Below, piece by piece: positions 4,293 to 5,475 of a stretch of DNA of 5,475 nucleotides. The position numbers and the translations under genes are program-made. The stretch is from Myxococcales bacterium. Its GTDB lineage: Bacteria; Myxococcota; Polyangia; Fen-1088. The stretch is taken from the NCBI GenBank assembly GCA_003153875.1, contig PMBY01000491.1, positions 2,901-8,375 of the forward strand, given 5' to 3'. Within the stretch, counting starts at the first letter, position 1. The number at the start of each line of letters is the position of its first letter. Below the pieces are notes generated by a model. It was not told where the DNA came from and ran no database searches. It worked only from the letters and a program-made list of their open reading frames with translations.

Positions 4293-5471
4293 ATGAGAAC
4301 CAGAGCTAATTGGGCAATGACCACAGTGATGGCAGGCGTTGCGACTCTATCCATGCCCGCCGCGGCCTACGTCCGCAACCTGACCAGCACAGGTGTGCCG
4401 ACGTCGTGGAAAACGCCTTGCGTGACCATGGAGTTCTCGCTGGGCGCCCCTCCGGCGGAGTTAGACGCCGTGGGATACCTTGATGCAGCCACGCAGGCCG
4501 GCGCAGCCTGGAGTCGAGCTGCACTCGATGGCGTCAGCCGATGCACCAATGTGATCTTCACAGTTGAGTCTGTCCCCGATGTCGCCGGCCCGGTGGGCAT
4601 GGACTACCACAATCGCTTGATCTTCCGCCAAGACATCTGGTGTAGCGATCCGCTTCCCGTTTTTGGCCCCTGCTATGACCCAAGTGCCTTGCTCATCACT
4701 TCGGTTTTCCAGCTCAAGACGACCGGCGAGATTCTGGATGCCGACATTGAAGTGAATGCCACCAACTTCACTTGGGGCGATTTCGTGGCCCATCCCGAGC
4801 AGTTTGAAGCCAACACCCAGGACTTCCAGGGCGCGCTCACCCACGAATTCGGGCATGCCATCGGACTGGCCGATAGTTGCTTCAGGCCCGGTCTCAATTC
4901 GGACGGCACGCTGGTGGCGCGGCCCACGGACAACCTCGGCAACCCGGTACCCGGTTGCAACGCGAGCGACCTGCCCGCCATCGTCACGCAGGCCACTATG
5001 TACGGCTCGGTCGCCACGCCCAGCGCCGAAGTTGAGCTGCGCAGCCTATCACCCGATGACACGCAAGCCGCGTGCGACATCTATGCCTTCACGACCAATT
5101 TCGTGTGCCTCGCTCCGTCGATAATTGAGACCGAGGTAGACGCGGGAGTGACGGATGCCGGCCCCATTCCCGCCAACCGCCACGCCTCTTCCTGCGCCTA
5201 CGGTCAGGGTATTGAGCACTCAAGGGGCAGCATCGTCGCATTGCTCATTCTCTCCGTTCTACACATGCGGGTGCGGCGCCCACGGGCTGTGGCCGTGTCG
5301 GGCTGGACTCGGCGACTGCGCGCTCAACCGGCCAGCGCTGCCTTCAAGAGAGCGGCAACCACCATCCCGAGTCCAACGACCAAGGCCTCGATCACAGTTT
5401 CAAAGTTACCATGCCCGAAGCCCCTTGCCGACGGGAGCGAGACGGGACAGAACTGTCCCTTTCGAGGCTGA
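4293..5471 (+). CDS. Secreted matrixin-like zinc metallopeptidase with sorting-type tail and abnormal C-terminal extension
   Basis: A 392-residue predicted product. Residues 1-25 are a signal peptide (ANWAMTTVMAGVATLSMPAAA). The catalytic region (about 40-266) shows ILDADIEVNATNFTW (147-161), typical of bacterial matrixin-like (M10) enzymes, the zinc helix HEFGHAIGLAD (184-194) with catalytic E185, a Met-turn ATMYGS (234-239), and a closing LSPDDTQAACDIYA (252-265). Zinc ligands are H184 and H188; the usual third His is D194, giving HExxHxxGxxD as in snapalysin-type enzymes. A Cys at 301, the hydrophobic segment GSIVALLILSVL (312-323) and RVRRPR (326-331) resemble a MYXO-CTERM-like surface-sorting tail. 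Such proteins normally stop just after the arginines, but this frame runs 61 residues further through DNA that looks rearranged, so the original stop near 5285 has probably been lost. It likely acts outside the inner membrane on proteins; substrate unknown. Confidence 0.82.
   Translation: MRTRANWAMTTVMAGVATLSMPAAAYVRNLTSTGVPTSWKTPCVTMEFSLGAPPAELDAVGYLDAATQAGAAWSRAALDGVSRCTNVIFTVESVPDVAGPVGMDYHNRLIFRQDIWCSDPLPVFGPCYDPSALLITSVFQLKTTGEILDADIEVNATNFTWGDFVAHPEQFEANTQDFQGALTHEFGHAIGLADSCFRPGLNSDGTLVARPTDNLGNPVPGCNASDLPAIVTQATMYGSVATPSAEVELRSLSPDDTQAACDIYAFTTNFVCLAPSIIETEVDAGVTDAGPIPANRHASSCAYGQGIEHSRGSIVALLILSVLHMRVRRPRAVAVSGWTRRLRAQPASAAFKRAATTIPSPTTKASITVSKLPCPKPLADGSETGQNCPFRG
5294..5323 (+). 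pseudogene. Short remnant of a second DUF222-HNH gene
   Basis: Read in a frame different from the metallopeptidase, these 30 bases encode RVGLDSATAR. They align without gaps to 2546-2575, which encode RIGLDSATAR in the DUF222-HNH gene. There are four base differences: three silent third-position changes and one Ile/Val change. With small gaps the likeness extends left to about 5285; it ends abruptly at 5323/5324. The pattern of third-position differences argues for shared protein-coding ancestry rather than chance, but the stretch is short. Confidence 0.45.
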
Positions 5472-5475
5472 AGTT
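5324..5475 (-). CDS. Possible convergent reading frame, C-terminal part only (runs off the right edge)
   Basis: The minus strand is open from the right edge to a TGA at 5326-5324. It ends FETVIEALVVGLGMVVAALL followed by KAALAG, which reads like a membrane or amphipathic helix. Upstream of that it passes through the GGGACAG inverted repeat, which is unusual for coding sequence. No start codon or known domain is visible, and it overlaps the extension of the metallopeptidase frame. It may be the end of a real gene facing the protease, or only antisense noise in GC-rich DNA. Confidence 0.2.
   Translation of the reverse strand, partial: LQPRKGQFCPVSLPSARGFGHGNFETVIEALVVGLGMVVAALLKAALAG
5444..5459. 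repeat. GGGACAG-AA-CTGTCCC inverted repeat
   Basis: Two perfect 7-bp arms flank a 2-base centre. A partial direct repeat, GACGGGA (5430-5436 and 5441-5447), lies next to it. Such GGGACAG-type inverted repeats occur in REP-like intergenic elements; with one copy visible the assignment is tentative. It lacks a following T tract that would make it a clear terminator. Confidence 0.35.

Noticed and set aside
1..5475. tRNA, rRNA, CRISPR array or complete insertion sequence
   Set aside because: No cloverleaf, rRNA-like stretch, regularly spaced repeats or transposase frame was seen.

Overview
The window is GC-rich bacterial chromosomal DNA carrying four complete genes, one partial gene and several gene remnants. 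The best guess for the source is a Gram-negative proteobacterium or myxobacterium-like lineage. The evidence is a c-type cytochrome with a Sec signal peptide, an AmtB channel, a secreted matrixin-like protease with a MYXO-CTERM-like hydrophobic/arginine tail, and a GAAC-N4-GTTC (LexA-like) operator. The lineage assignment is inference; there is no rRNA or other phylogenetic marker here.

Layout. (1) 1-1556, minus strand: the complete ammonium channel gene amtB (246-1556). About 126 bp downstream of it lies the start of a small class I cytochrome c gene, which runs off the left edge (1-119). (2) 1731-2219, minus strand: a decayed toxin-antitoxin locus. A ribbon-helix-helix antitoxin reading frame has an unusual tail, and it is followed in the same frame, after one TAG, by only the last 41 codons of a PIN-domain toxin. 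(3) 2390-3685, plus strand: a DUF222 (REP13E12-type) HNH endonuclease-like gene. An 18-bp perfect palindrome containing GAACATATGTTC sits 8 bp before its ATG. Inside its coding sequence are three in-frame copies of a palindromic unit encoding (V/G)SAET. (4) 3716-5471, plus strand: a two-gene unit for exported proteins, namely a 186-residue protein of unknown function followed 16 bp later by a matrixin-like zinc metallopeptidase. The peptidase frame runs about 61 codons beyond its apparent C-terminal sorting-type tail, into DNA that looks rearranged.

The right end contains a 30-bp stretch (5294-5323) encoding R-V-G-L-D-S-A-T-A-R in another frame. It matches codons 53-62 of the DUF222-HNH gene in the same window, with four base differences (three at third codon positions, one at a first position giving Ile to Val). 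The similarity stops abruptly at 5323/5324, so I read it as the remnant of a second DUF222-HNH gene. Beyond it lie a possible convergent minus-strand reading frame and a GGGACAG-AA-CTGTCCC inverted repeat.

How the parts relate. The amtB/cytochrome block is core metabolism. The centre and right are accessory: a broken TA locus, a probably SOS-controlled HNH gene and a second fragment of the same gene family. The most promising lead is the HNH gene, with its LexA-like operator, internal palindromes and apparent second fragment; a possible mobile behaviour is conjecture.
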